64,000 nt of DNA from Boswellia sacra (Eukaryota; Streptophyta; Magnoliopsida; Sapindales; Burseraceae): assembly GCA_013180625.2 (NCBI GenBank), contig SNVD02013683.1, positions 1 through 64,000 of the forward strand, given 5' to 3'. The notes under the pieces are model-generated. The model made no database searches. It saw nothing but the letters and a program-made list of their open reading frames with translations, and was not told the origin of the DNA. How positions within the stretch are numbered: the first letter of the stretch is position 1; each line of letters opens with the position of its first letter. The position numbers were made by a program, and so were the translations under genes. Of this stretch, positions 44,270 through 57,300 are shown piece by piece.

Positions 44270-44315
44270 TTACTTTTGTTGTTACTCCCTTTCACATGGG
44301 ATGGAGGGGGAGAAT

Positions 44316-44684
44316 TGATGAGCTCATGCATGACATGCATGAGCTCTAGAATTCTGCTGAGCTCATGCATGACATGCATGGCTTCCAGAATCCCTCCCAT
44401 GTGAATGCATTGAAAGTCAAAGGAAGTAGCCAAATTTGATTTTAATTTGTATGCAGAATTTTCCCTATAAATATGGGACGAATTATGCCTTGTTTAAGCA
44501 TCAGAGAGATTCCAGAGAGAGTCCAGAGTCTAAACCAGAGAGTTTAGGATTCAGAGAGAGAGCCAGGAGAGCTCCAGAAATTTTAGGAGAGTTTTTTATA
44601 TAATTCTTGTACATTAATTTTCTCTGTTAATACAAGTAATTTTTCTCCCAAATTCTGTTCTGAGTTGATCTTTACATCCCAACA
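44316..44684 (+). repeat. 3' LTR of the Copia element
   Basis: 369 bp with the same RY-motif cluster as the 5' LTR, followed by the target duplication TAATC and RLP codons. Confidence 0.95.
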
Positions 44685-46049
44685 TAATCAATCCAAAAGT
44701 GCCTCCAGCAATGAGTCCAAAACGAAGCTCTTTGTTTGAGGATTCCTTTGGTTCAGAACGAACGGTAGTTCTTGGTTTAGTAGTACACGTCCGCTGTACA
44801 ACAGAACCACAAAATCCCGGATCTCCATCAAAGCTTGAGGTAGGAAGGGTATCAAACTGAGCTCCTGAAGGTATTGCTCCTTGAAGATTGTTGTCTGCCA
44901 CATTGAATGAAGATCAGAAATGGAGCCCTTTGAGTGAGATCGGGATTTCACCTAACAGATGGTTTCCAGATAGATCCAATCTCTCCAAGTTAGCAAGTTG
45001 AGACATTTGATCAGGAATGTTGCCGGAGAACCTGCTATGGCTGAGATCAAGCACATGAAGAAACTTTAATAGACTAATCTCAATGGGGATACTGCCACTG
45101 AGGATGTTGTTTCCTAGGAATAATGCCGGTGGCATGTTGGATAGTTTCTTATATTGTGGATTATAGGCATGAGAAGTACCTGTTAATAGAAACATTGGCA
45201 AGTCTAAATTGCTTTTGTTAGGTTGATTGTGAGACTACTCGGATGCTAACATTGGAAGTCTGCTAAGTTCCTTAGGAAATTCTCCTGAAAAATGATTGAG
45301 AAAAGTCAATGTAGAATAGGCTTGGCATATTCCCTAACCACCCTGGAATTGAACCAGTAAATAGATTTCTGGATAAGTCCAAAAATTGTAACTTTCTGAG
45401 CTTTCCTATCCAAGCTGGGACATGACCGCTGAGTTGGCTACTACTTAAACCCAGAATTTGGAGATTTTGAAAATCCATTTAAGAATGTGATGTTGTCATC
45501 ACCGGCATTGCTTCATACATGAAAGTTGTAGTGAGGAACAGAAACAGTAAGGTTCTTGCAACCCATTAAAACTTTAATGGCACCAGCGATGTCAGTGAAC
45601 TTGTTGCCAGAAAGAGATAAATAAGACAGAGATTCTAGCCCAGCTATATCAGGTGAAAATTTTCCCTCTAGATTATTAATAGCCAAGAATTTCAAGTCGA
45701 TTTAATGTTGGAATGGAACTGTTGGGAAGAGTACCAAGGAGGCTATTGTGAGAAAGGTTGAGATGTTGAGATGTGAAAGATGTGTGAAATTTCCAATAGA
45801 AGGGGAGATTTTGCCTCTAACGTCTCTCCCAGGTAGCCATAGATGAGTGACACGACCTTTAACATCACATTTCATTCCTTCCCAGTGACAGCAGTCAGTG
45901 GAAGAAGACCAGTTCAAAGGAGGGAAAGAAGTGTTGAAGTTAAGAGACAATAGGGCATTCCGATCTAGTTGGCTACAATCTTTATAAACAAAAGCAAAAC
46001 AAAAGTGCTGGAATAGTACTAGTACAAGATGTAAGAGCATTGTTAACAT

Positions 46050-47774
46050 TTTTTTGCTTCTTGTGTATGGCTACATATCTTCTATACTATGTGATCATAT
46101 ATATAAAGAGGAGAGACCAATATATTGGAAGTACAAGTCTTCTTTGTGGAAGACAATTGGATTAGTCTAAGTCTTTCCCCTTTAAGTTCAAAAAATATGT
46201 GCTTGGCAGTCTGCAAGTAACCGCCCCACCAACCAGAATTCCTGACGCTGTTGTTTGTCTCTAGGACTTTTAAAATTATATTGAAACAAATTCATATCCA
46301 AGATTTTAAAGTGTATAAAATAAATTAGGCTTACGAGCTATGCTAATTTGATTTTGTTTCACAGTATGAGAACAATTATATTTTCACTGCCGCTGGATGC
46401 TTTTTGCAATTTCTCTGCTTCGAGTGATTACACTATTTTAGTGTTGCTTGACCGTAATCACTTTTCCAGTAAGCTATGGAGCGTTTGATGAAGTTACTAT
46501 TTCACTTAAGTCTGGAAGAATTTTTTACAGAGTCCAAGCGGAAATATTGGTGACAATATTGTACATATTTCATTTACTCTTCCAGAAATCTCATGTTTTG
46601 ACAAATATTTCATTTACTTTTTTCCTTAAATCATTATTTTTTTTGCCTTCCAAGATACATTTGAAATTGATGTTTTATATTTATCTTGTGATTTTGAAAT
46701 GACTTGAGATAAATTTAAACATTTAGAATAAAATAACAAAGAAAAGTTAACTATTTTTTTTCAACTGTTGCGAACTAAATATCGCTCAATGTAATTGAAC
46801 AAACATCCTTTTTAGATATTTAAATAAATTAAGATTATTAATCTATTGTAAATGATTAAAAAGATTTAGCATATTAGTTTAATATAACTAAATAATGCAA
46901 ACTTGTCAAAACAATTAAATTTAATAAGTTATAAAGGCAAAACAAAAAACAAAAACAAAATTTGAACTTAGTGTATTTAACACGTAATAGCAAAACCCTA
47001 GAAATAATATAGTTTTATACACTTATCTTACCAAAAAAAAAAATCATTGACAAGCAATAAGAAACTAAATAGAAGATGTGAATAAAAACAACTTATGATT
47101 TTTCAATAAGAAGAGTGGAATTCTTAACAACATTTAAATATGTTTTACAAATAAAGATGAGTTTTCTTAAAGAAAAACCAATTATAAAATATACAAAAAA
47201 AAGAAAGGATATTCTATGTATTATATAAAATATACTTATATATTTTAATTTTTAAATATATCTTAATTAAAGTGGTGCTTGGAGAGAGATTTAAAGGGCT
47301 TAAATAATAAAACTCTTAAAAATATGACTAAATTAAATAATACATAAGTCCACTCCTTAGTGAACCATCAATGAAACACTTAACAAACAAGAAGGTCATT
47401 TTGATATTAGGAAGCTTTAAACTATTCTAATTAAACTATATAAATTTAATAAACAAAAACAAAAGCAAAAGCAAAAGATCTTCAACTATAGTAGCTCTAC
47501 ACTTCATGGTTGTGACATTCAATCCACAATAGGAGGCAAATAAAGCCGATCCTATTTTGGGAAATCATTAGCCATAATAGAGTAATTGAATGACAAAGGT
47601 AAACATCGGATATTACAAATACAACTAGCTAAATTCCAAATAATAATAATAATAATAACGTCCTAGGGTTTTTTTTTCTAAAAATCTAAATAAATAGGCC
47701 TAAATTTAATTACTGAAACCTAAATAATTTTGAATACAAAAATCGAAATGACATGTATTGTGTTTTATTTTGGT
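46050..47774. other. Intergenic: RLP 2 upstream region and AT-rich DNA
   Basis: 46050-46240 may be the former RLP promoter. The rest is low-complexity AT-rich sequence with (AAT)n at about 47640-47658. An 84-codon hydrophobic frame at 46448-46702 is not recognised and is probably chance. Confidence 0.4.
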
Positions 47775-47779
47775 GTATC

Positions 47780-50700
47780 TGTCACACCCTGAATCCTAAG
47801 GGATCCCGAGTGCAACTAACAATAATCATTCATAACATTTAGTTGAGAACTATGACAAACAAACATTAATTTTATTAATAGACTTGAGTTCCTAACAACT
47901 ATCAACTATAGTACAGTATTAAATACAATTGTAGCTCAAAAATCAAAATAATGATAAACAAAATAATGATGGTGCGGTGAACAAATGGTTGCCAAGGGAA
48001 CTCCGTCGTCACTATGCTAAAAATCCTCCATAGATGCAGAATCTCATCAGTCAGCTAAGGTTAACAATTTGCTAATGAAGAGGAATTCACATAGAAAACA
48101 ATGCATAAATATTACTTGTCACATAAGTAACTAATTTCTTGTCACACAAGCCATCTAAACAAATTACAAATATTAAAGGTTGCGCTCCTGCGTAAGGGAC
48201 CTTGCGCGCCTGTGCAAAATCTTTGTCTCGATGCATGTTGCAAACCATAAGGGTTGCACTCTTGCGCCATACACTCTGCACGCCAGCGCAAAGTTTATGT
48301 CGAGAACTTTTAAGTCGACAATTGATGCACTCCTGCACAAACACACTCGCGCTCTTGTGCCACATCTCTGTCTGATAAGCCTCCCCTAGGCCATTTTCCT
48401 TTTCTTGCACCAATGCATATACTTAATATATTGATCATAAATCAAACACAACCCTAGAGACCTATATCCATTATCAGGACAAGTTGAGGCAAGTCTAACA
48501 ATTCGGGTTATATCAGACCCATGCTATCGAATTCCATGTACATAAACACATGGTCTAGACCTCCTCTCATCTAATTAATCATAATAGTCTGCACGTGGCA
48601 CTTTGCATTATGTATGACACTTTGCGTTCTTCATGACCCTCAAGAGGTGTCTCCCACACAATCTTAAGAGGTAGCTCTTGTGCCAGTTATCATAACAGTC
48701 TGCATGTGGCACTTGGCATTATGTGTAACACTTTGTGGTCTCCATGCTCAGCAAGTTGCCCCTGCACAATCTCAAGAGGTGGCCTCCATGCCAATTAATC
48801 ACTCAATAAGAGTTTGGTCCCCAAGGCTATCGGCATGAATATAGCATAACACATATCAAATACATAAACACAAATTTCATGCCATCACATATCCAATCCA
48901 TGTGCACAATTCATGCTATAACATATCAAGTCCATGTGCACAATTCATGCCATCACATATCAAGGTTCACAATTCAAGCCATCAAATTCACATCACATAA
49001 ATTAGAAAGTTCCACTCTATTTATCAAATAAATCCTTAGAAAGCTACACCCTCACTCATGGTAGGACTTTTCATTTAACACACTTAAGTATGTCATGTGT
49101 TATGTATCGTTGTCGATGATACATTTTTTACAAATCACTTTTAAGGAATATGCCATCCATTACATATTGTCATCAAAGATATATCCTATTAATCACTAGT
49201 CAACTATTACGTATTACCGTCAGTGAAATAACATATATATATGTGGCTCCACATAACACAATATATAGGTACTTACCAACAATGAGAGTTCGGTGCCCTA
49301 AGGTATTAGGCATGAATTTCACTTCAAAACATGTAGCATTTCATTATCACATAATACTCATGCCGTTATATATCAAAAATCCATATGCATAAAAGCATAA
49401 TCAAGCTTCTACTCATGCACAAAAGCACAATCAAACCTCCAATCATATCACAAAAGCACAATCAAACCTCCAATCATATCACAAACATAGAATTTCAATC
49501 AAAACATAACTTCTTATTTACATAAGCACATGGAACAACATATATCTCATAAACACTACTATATCCATTGTGTCCTCAGTTAAGAGTATCGCTTACTTAC
49601 CTGAACAAACTTCACTTCAGAATCCTTATTTTAACCTAGAAATCATCAAAATTTCCTTAAAGATAATCAAATATAATAACAAAATGTGACTCCTTTATTG
49701 ACTCAACTCTGCACACACTTGGTTGGATGATTTGTAGAAATTTGATGCTTGTCCCAATTCTTACAAAAATTTGCAGAGGTCAATTAAACAGATATAAAAT
49801 ACTTCATGCAAATTATCAAATGAAAATGAGGTCACATGCCCCTTGAAATCACTTAGTGTTGCACAAGTTCAAATTTTGTATAGTAGCTTTACAAGCTGAG
49901 CAGCATGACTTCAAAAATTTATAAAAGTCTCAAAAATGATCAATTTATTACAAAACTTTCTAGTCCAGTTAAAGACATATATAAGAATCATTTGTTGAAA
50001 AATCACAACGTTTTGTTAAGTTTAGGTCTATCAAAAGCAATTTATTTTGCTTACTCTGTTCTAAAAATTGAAAATCTAGATTTATAAATACAATTTTAAA
50101 AAATCATAAAAATTTCTACAAAGCTTCAAAAACCATGAAACTTTCCAATTTGTAAGAAAACATGTTCACGATTTGTCATACCAAAAATCAAGGGTTTTCA
50201 TGAAGGAGAAGTCCCTCGTATAAGATTTGTTCCCTATGCTTTATTTTGGAATAGGGTTCCAAATTAGTTTAGCAAAATTCAAAAATTCACTAAAAATTGC
50301 ATATTTCAAATTTTCAAGTGAATCATAATTTTAAATGATCCTAAACAAAAATTTCAGAGCTAGAAAGAAACCCTAGAATTTCTAGGAATTTTTAGATTCT
50401 ATACTGGTCAGCAAAAGACCCTGTAGAGTTTTGAATTCGAGCATCACCTATGGCTTCCTAACATCATCCAAACCATTTGAATCTTTCATGACTTACAACA
50501 CATCATGATTTCTAGCAAATTTCAAAGCATAAATGACATAAAAGTAGCATATACAACTTCCCAACACAACAATTCATGACAAAAATGTATGTATCAATAC
50601 TAGAACTTGAAGAAGGACATGTATTCTACCTCTCTGCTCCTAGATTTCTCTTCTTCTCCTTCAATTCCTTGCAATGGAAAGAGGGCTGAGGGTGTTAGAA

Positions 50701-50925
50701 AAAGGAAATGAAATGAATTCTATAGAGCTTTAAATCCCAATCCTTATATGTATAAACATAAGCACATATATCAAGTTAGCTCTCAAGTTCTTAAGTCTTT
50801 AAAATATGCACTTCACATAAATTCATCATCAAGACACTTAGGTGCACACATACAAAAGCAATAACATACATGCATTATAAACAAGTTTCAAAAGGTTATG
50901 GCCACTTACTAGTTGGGTTGTTACA
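47780..50925 (-). repeat. 3' LTR of the Tekay-like element
   Basis: 3146 bp. It contains short sub-repeats such as AAGCACAATCAA(A/G)CCTCCAATCAT (49400-49480) and CAATTCATGCCATCACATATC-type words (48880-48970). Confidence 0.9.
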
Positions 50926-51081
50926 ACTCGTGCTCCAAACCAACCACCACCCCCCACCAAAAAAAAAAAAAGAGAAAGAATTTCGTCCTCGAAATTCAAT
51001 GCCTCGTTCAAATAAAAAGGGGTGCTTGTCATGCATTTCCTCTTCTTGTTCCCATATTGCTTCTTCGATGGACTGATTCTT

Positions 51082-52160
51082 TTAGAGCACTTTTAGTAAA
51101 GATATCTTTTTCTTTCGTAGCTCATGCCCTTTATGGTCCACAATTTGCTCTGGCCTCTCTTCATAAGAGAGATCATCTCTCAGGTCTGGTAATTCAGAAC
51201 TTAGTACATGAGAAGAATCGAGAACATATTTCCTTAACATAGATACATGGAACACATCATTTACACCTGACAGTGAAGGTGGCAATGCAAGCTGATAAGT
51301 TGTATTTCCAATCCTCTCCAAAATTTCATAAGGGTCAAAGTACCTTGGACTCAACTTTCCTTTCCTACCAAATCTCATCACTCCTTTCATAGGAGTAACT
51401 TTAAGGAAAATATTGTCACCCACTTCAAATTCTAATTCCTTCATTTGGTGATCTGCATAGCTTTTCATCCTTTCCTTCACTTTCTCAATGACTTCACAGG
51501 TTTATTGAACAATTTCGGATCCAAGTATCTTCCTCTCACCAACCTCATCCTAATGGATACGAGATCTACATTTTCCTCCTATATAATGCTTTATAAGAGG
51601 TCATGCCAATGGTAGCTTGGTAATTATTGTTATAAGCAAATTCCACAAAGGTTAGGTGCTTATCCCAGCTACCCTTGAAATCAATCACACAAGTCTTGAG
51701 CATATTTTCTAGAATCTGAATAGTTCGCTCGGATTGTCCATTCATCTAAAGGTGAAAAGCTGTACTAAAATTCAATTTAGTACCCAAAGCTTTATGTAGA
51801 CTTTTCCAAAATAAAGAGGTGAATATCGGATCTCGATCAAAAACAATAGATATAGGTACTCCATGAAATCTAACAATTTCATTCACATAAAATTGAGGTA
51901 AAGGTGGTGTGCACAGGAAGGAAATACGCAGATTTAGTTAGTATATCAACAATCACCCAGATGGCATCATGGTTATTTTGAGTTCTAAGCAAGCCCACAA
52001 TAAAATCTATGGTTATATGCTCTCATTTCCATTCTGGCACCATTAGTGGCTTAAGCAACCCAGATGGCTTTTGATGTTCAGCTTTGACTTGTTGACAAGT
52101 CAAACATTGTTCCACAAATTGTACTATCTCTTTTTTCATACCAGCCCACCAATAGTTAGC
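51082..52160 (-). pseudogene. Gypsy integrase core and C-terminal region, decayed
   Basis: The C-terminal frame (51480-51082) carries MKSYADHQMKELEFEVGDNI and the GKLSPRYFDPYEILERIG motif that precedes the chromodomain in Tekay-type integrases. Upstream (51490-52160) the catalytic core is readable only in pieces with stops and shifts. It would insert cDNA into host chromatin; here it is inactive. Confidence 0.85.
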
Positions 52161-52409
52161 TCAGATATCATGATACATTTTCGTACTATGAGGATGCACT
52201 GAATATGGGGAATTATGCGCCTTATTAAAGATCTCCAGTTTCAAATCTACATCATAAGGCATACACAGTCTCCCTTCATAGTACAATGTCCTGTCACTGG
52301 ACATAGCAAATCCTAGCCTCTTTCTAGAAGGAATTTCTTCCATTACTTTCTTCAAATATGCATCATCACATTGTCTCCTCTTAATCTTCTCAATAATGGT
52401 AGGCTGCAC
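52161..52409 (-). pseudogene. Gypsy integrase H2C2 zinc-binding N-terminus, partial
   Basis: Includes LYYEGRLCMPYDVDLKLEIF and HNSPYSVHPHSTKMYHDI, the histidine half of the H2C2 zinc motif. The cysteine half (QCLTCQQVKAE type) continues just beyond a break at 52160. Confidence 0.85.
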
Positions 52410-52421
52410 AATTAATGATGG

Positions 52422-53189
52422 TTAATGTAAATACTCACTAGATTGAACAATTTCAATAGCAAGTTTCTCTAGATCTGTTCTTATTTGCTTTTGAGTGGTT
52501 ATTAGAGCAACCATATGTCCTGAAGACTTCCGACTCAGTGCCTTAGCTACCATATTAACCTTTCCTAGGTGGTAGCTAATCACACAATCATAATCCTTAA
52601 CCAATTCTAACCATCGTCTTTATCTCATATTTAACTCCTTCTAAGTGAAGAAGTACTTGAGACTCTTGCGATCAGAGTAGATTTTACATCTCGCTTCATA
52701 TAGATAGTGCCTCCAAATTTTAAGTACAAACATCACAACTGCTAATTCCAGATCATAGGTAGGGTAATTTCTTTCATAACTCTTTAACTGTCGAGAAGCA
52801 TAGGCTATAACCTTGCCATTTTGCATCAAGACACACCCAAGTCCATTCTTAGAGGCATCACTATAGATTACAAATCCATCAAATCCTAAAGGAATAGTGA
52901 GCGCTGGAGCCATCACAAGTCTATTCTTGAGTTCCTAGAAACTCTTTTCACATTCATCTGACCATACAAAATTAACCTTCTTCCTTGTCAAAAATTGTTT
53001 TAACGGCAAGGCTATTCTGGAGAAACCTTCAACAAACCCCCTGTAGTAGCCAACCAAACTCAAAAAGCTTTGAACTTCACTCACATTGGTTGTTTTAGGC
53101 CATTTTACAATCACTTCCACCTTGCCTGGATCTATTGATATTCCATCATCAAAACTACATGACTCAAAAAGGAAATTTGGGGCAGCCAA
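52422..53189 (-). pseudogene. Gypsy RNase H region, decayed
   Basis: Frames 53189-52935, 52916-52641 and 52604-52422 show the RT-RNase H connection ([34 protein letters not shown]). RNase H motifs follow ([46 protein letters not shown]). A tail DYDCVISYHLGKVNMVAKAL-S ends the region. Several stops and shifts separate the pieces. Confidence 0.9.
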
Positions 53190-53738
53190 AATTCACACTT
53201 CTTAAATTTAACATATAATTGCTTTTCTTTCAACACTTGTAACACCACCCTCAAGTGTTCTTTGTGCTCATCTTGATTCTTGGAATACACCAAAATGTCA
53301 TCAACAAATACAATCACAAATTTATCCAAGAAGTCTCTAAATACACAGTTCATAAGATCTATAAAGGCAACTGGAGCATTAATGAGTCCAAATGGCATCA
53401 CTAAGAACTCATAGTGTCTATACCTCGTCGAAAAAGCTGTTTTAGAAATGTCTTCCTTCTGGATCTTCAATTGATGGTGCCCATAATGAAGATCAATCTT
53501 GGAAAACACGTTTGCCCCATGAACTTGGTCAAGCAAATCATCAATTCTAGGAAGTGGATACTTGTTCTTCACAATTACCCAATTCAACTTTCGGTAGTTG
53601 ATAGATAATCTTATGGTTCATCATTTTCTTTACAAAGAGAACGGGTACACCCCAAGGAGAAAGACTTGGACGCATGAAACCTTTATCCAATAACTCGTGT
53701 AATTGCTCCTTTAACTCCTTGAGTTCAGTTAGTGGCAC
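53132..53738 (-). pseudogene. Gypsy reverse transcriptase, decayed
   Basis: Overlapping frames 53738-53547 and 53587-53132 give [69 protein letters not shown] and the catalytic [10 protein letters not shown] (YxDD-type box). At least one frameshift lies near 53590. Confidence 0.92.
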
Positions 53739-54198
53739 ACAAATAAGGAATCCTAGATATAGAAGTAGTTTTAGGCATGAGATCTATGGGAAATTCAATC
53801 TCACAGTCTGGAGTAAGTCTAGGTAACTCTTCTAAAAACACATCCAAAAACTCATTAACCACGGGAATATCCTGGATGTTCGATCCTTTCATCTTTGTGT
53901 CACTAACACATGCCAGGAAACCCATGCACTCTTTTTTGAGGAAATTCTTAGCTTGTAAAGCCAAAACAATCCTTGGTAATAAGGACAGTCCAGACCCTAT
54001 AAAACTTAATTTGAATCCAATAGGAGGATGGAACACGACTTCCTTCTCATAACACTTGACATGTGCATAATATCTCGACAACCAATCTATACCCAAAATT
54101 ATATCAAAATCATGCATCTCCAAAATTATCAATTTAACATCCAACTGTCTACCAACTATTGTTATCTTACAAGATCTTAACTCTTCACTAGCACACAA
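53725..54198 (-). pseudogene. Gypsy protease region, C-terminal part
   Basis: Contains the post-active-site protease motif FDIILGIDWLSRYYAHVKCY and the linker toward RT (PVVNEFLDVFLEELPRLTPD). The protease active site and the whole gag are missing: only about 120 bases separate this frame from the PBS. Confidence 0.88.
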
Positions 54199-54314
54199 AT
54201 CAATAGTTAGAAATTCTCATATAATAACTTTCTAACTCATAATGTTGAGGATTTGGTATAGGACTTGGTTCCCTAGACTGCTTGTAACAAAATGCCTACA
54301 AAATCTTAAACCAT

Positions 54315-54326
54315 TACTCTGATACC
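54315..54326 (-). other. Primer-binding site of the Tekay-like element
   Basis: The minus strand reads TGGTATCAGAGT immediately after the 5' LTR, complementary to initiator tRNA-Met with one change. It fixes the right-hand LTR as the 5' LTR. Confidence 0.85.
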
Positions 54327-54330
54327 ACTA

Positions 54331-57300
54331 CTATCACACCCCAGACCCCAAGGAATCCTGAGTACAACTACCAACAATCATTCATGACATTTAGTTGAGA
54401 ACTATGGCAAACAAAACATTGATTTTATTAATAGATTTGAGTTCCTAACAACTATCAACTACAGTACTGTATTAAATACAATTATAGCTTAAAAAATCAA
54501 AATAATGAGGGTGTGATGAACAAATGGTTGCCAAGGGAATTCTATCGTCACTTTGCCAAAAATCCTCCAGAGATGCAGAATCTCATCAGTCACCTGAGGT
54601 ACACAATAGACTAATGTGTATTAACTCAATAAGTAAGCTAGGTTAGTACATTAACAATTTGCCAATGAAGAGGAATTCACATAGAAAACAATGCATAACT
54701 ATTGCTTGTCACATAATTTACTAATTTCTTATCACACAAGCCATCCGAACAAATTACAAATATTAAAGGCTGCACTCCTATGCAAGGGACTTTGCGCGCC
54801 TGTACAAAGTCTCTGCGTTAGTGCATGTTGCAAACCATAAGGGTTGCTCTCCTATGCCATACACTCTACGTGCCAGCACAAAGTTTCTATCTAGAACTTT
54901 TAAGCCAGCAAATGTTATGCTCTTGCACAACCACACTCGCACTCTTACGCCACATCTTTGCTTGATAAGCCACCCCTGGGCCATTTTCACTTTCTTGCAC
55001 TAATACACATACTTATTATCCCAATCATAAATCAGACACAACCCTAGGGACCCATATCCATTATCAACACAAATTGAGGCTAGTCTGATAATCCGGGTTA
55101 TACTAGACCCATGCTATCGATTCTCATGTAAGGAAACATATGGTCCAGACCTCCCCTCATTTAATTAATCACAATACTCTGCACGTGGCACTTTGTATTG
55201 TGTGTGACACTTTGCGGTCTTCATGACCCTCAACAGATGACCCTTACACAATCTTAAGAGGTGGCCTATGTGCCAATTAATTACTCAATAAGAGTTTGGT
55301 CCCCAAGGCTATAAGCATGAATAGCATAACACATATCAAATACATAAACACAAATTTCTGCCATCACATATCCAATCCATGTGTATAATTCATGCTATAA
55401 CATTTCAAGTCCATGTGCACAATTCATGCCATCACATATCAAATCTATGTTCACAATTCAAGCCATCAAATTCACATCACATAAATTAAAAAGTTCCACT
55501 CTATTTATCAAATAGATCCTTAGGAAGCTACACCCTCACTCATAGTAAGACTTTTCGTTTAACACACTTAAGTATGTTATCTATTACATATAGTTGTCGA
55601 TGACACATTTTTCACAAATCGCTTTTAAGGAATATACCATCCATTATGTATTGCCGCCAATGGTATACCCTATTAGCCACTAGTCACTCGTTACGCATCG
55701 TCATCAATGACATAACATATATATATGTGGCTCCACAGACATAACACATAGGTGCCTACCAACAATGAGAGTCTGGTGCCCTAAGGTATTAGGCATGAAT
55801 TTCACTTCAAAACATGTAACATTTCATTATCACATAATACTCATGCCATTATTTATCAAAAATCCATAAGCATAAAAGCAAAATCAAGCTTCCAATCATG
55901 CACAAAAGCACAATCAAGCTTCCAATCATATCTCAAAAACATAATCAAACTTCCAATCATATCATCACAAACACATAATTTCAATCAAAACATAACTTCC
56001 TATTTACATAAGCATATTGAACAGCACAAATCTCATAAATAATACTATATTCATTGTGTCCTTAGTTAAGAGTCTAGCTTACGTACCTGAACAAGCTTCA
56101 CTTGAAGATCCTTATTTCAACCTAGAAATCATCAAAATTGTCTTAAGGATCATCAAATACAATAACAAAATGTGACTCCTTTATTGACTTAACTCTGCAC
56201 ATACTTGGTTGGATGATTTGTAGAAAGATGATGCTTATCCCAATTCTTACAAAAAATTGGCAGAGGTCAATTAAACACATATAAAATACCTCATGCAAAT
56301 TATCAGATCAAAATGAGGTCATATGCCCCTTGAAATCACTTAGTGTTGCACAAGTTCAAATTTTGTCTAGTAACCTTATAAATTGAGCAACATGACTTCA
56401 AAAATCCATAAAAATCTCAAAAATGATCAATTTATTACAAAAATTCTGGTCAAAGACATATATAAGAATCATCTGTCGAAAAATCACAATGTTTTGTTAA
56501 GTTTAGGCCTGTCAAAAGCAATTTATTTTGCCTACTTTGTTCTGAAAATTGAAAATTCTAGATTTATAAATACAACTTTGAAAAATTACAACAATTTCTT
56601 CGGAGCTTTAAAAACTATGAAACTTTCAAGTTTGTAAGAAAATATGTTCAAGATTTCTCATACCAAAAATCTGTGGTTTTCATGAAGGGAAAGTCCCTCA
56701 TATAAGATTTGTTCCCCATCCTCTATTTTGAAATAGGGGATTTTCAAATCGGTTAAGCAAAGTTCAAAAATTCACTACCAATTGCATATTTTGAATTTTC
56801 AAGCGAATCAAAATTTTAAATGATCCTGAACATGTTTAGTTTAACATACAAAAATTTCATAGCCAGATAAAAATCCTAGATTTTCTAGAAATTTTCGGAT
56901 TCTTTACTGCTCAGAAAATGGCTCTGCAGAGTTTTGAATTCAAGCATCACCTTTGTCTTCCTAACATCATCCAAACCATTTGAATCTTTCATGATTTATA
57001 GCACATCATGATTTTCAACAAACTGAAAAGCATACATGACATAAAAGTAGCATATACAACTTCCCAACACAACAATTCATGACAAAAATGCATGTATCAA
57101 GACCAAAACTTAGAGAAGGACATGAATTCTACCTCTCTTCTACTAGATTTCTCTTCTTCTCCTTCAATTCCTTGCTAAAGCAAATGAATTCTATAAAGCC
57201 TTAAACCCCACTCCTTATACTTATAAACATAAGCACATATATCAAGTTAGCCCTCAAGTTCTTAAGTCTTTCAAACATGCCCTTCACATAACTTTGTTAT

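Larger units (their letters stand above)
41659..44684 (+). mobile_element. Non-autonomous Ty1/Copia retrotransposon, 3026 bp, inserted in RLP pseudogene 2
   Basis: The LTRs are 41659-42027 and 44316-44684 (369 bp each, about six differences by eye, ~98% identity). TGATGAG...CCAACA are the ends. The target duplication TAATC is perfect (41654-41658, 44685-44689). The PBS TGGTATCAGAGC is at 42030-42041 and the polypurine tract GGGATGGAGGGGGAGAAT lies just before the 3' LTR. The interior keeps gag, protease and the beginning of the GAG-pre-integrase region. It then jumps to the short stretch that normally precedes RT (KRSERGRIPSRKYP...ALLTDEG) and stops. The integrase core, RT and RNase H are missing, so mobility needs a helper. 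Confidence 0.95.
41466..46049 (-). pseudogene. LRR receptor-like protein pseudogene 2, interrupted by a Copia element
   Basis: The ATG at 46049-46047 starts a signal peptide (MLTMLLHLVLVLFQHFCFAF) and an N-terminal LRR cap (LNWSSSTDCCHWEGMKCD). LRR units follow in broken frames (SYLSLSGNKFT, LGLSSSQLSGHVPAWIGKL, LDLSHSRFSGNIPDQMSQL). Next come the typical post-LRR motif IPSGAQFDTLPTSSFDGDPG-FCG and the start of a transmembrane helix (FGLIAGGTFGLI). There the Copia element (41659-44684) intervenes. On its far side the same frame continues IIGCTGGILA and a short cytoplasmic tail to the TAG at 41468-41466. Without the insert the remnant is only about 1.55 kb, so many LRRs have been deleted, and several frameshifts are present. 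It is related to the relic at 21240-23724. Confidence 0.85.

Noticed and set aside
48087..48413. Minus-strand 108-codon frame and its counterpart near 54778-54990
   Set aside because: They lie at equivalent positions in the two Tekay LTRs but are not conserved in length or sequence as proteins. LTR sequence is not expected to encode one here.
49400..49500. Short regularly spaced direct repeats resembling a CRISPR-like array
   Set aside because: Three or four near-identical LTR sub-repeats without unique spacers, in a plant nuclear genome.
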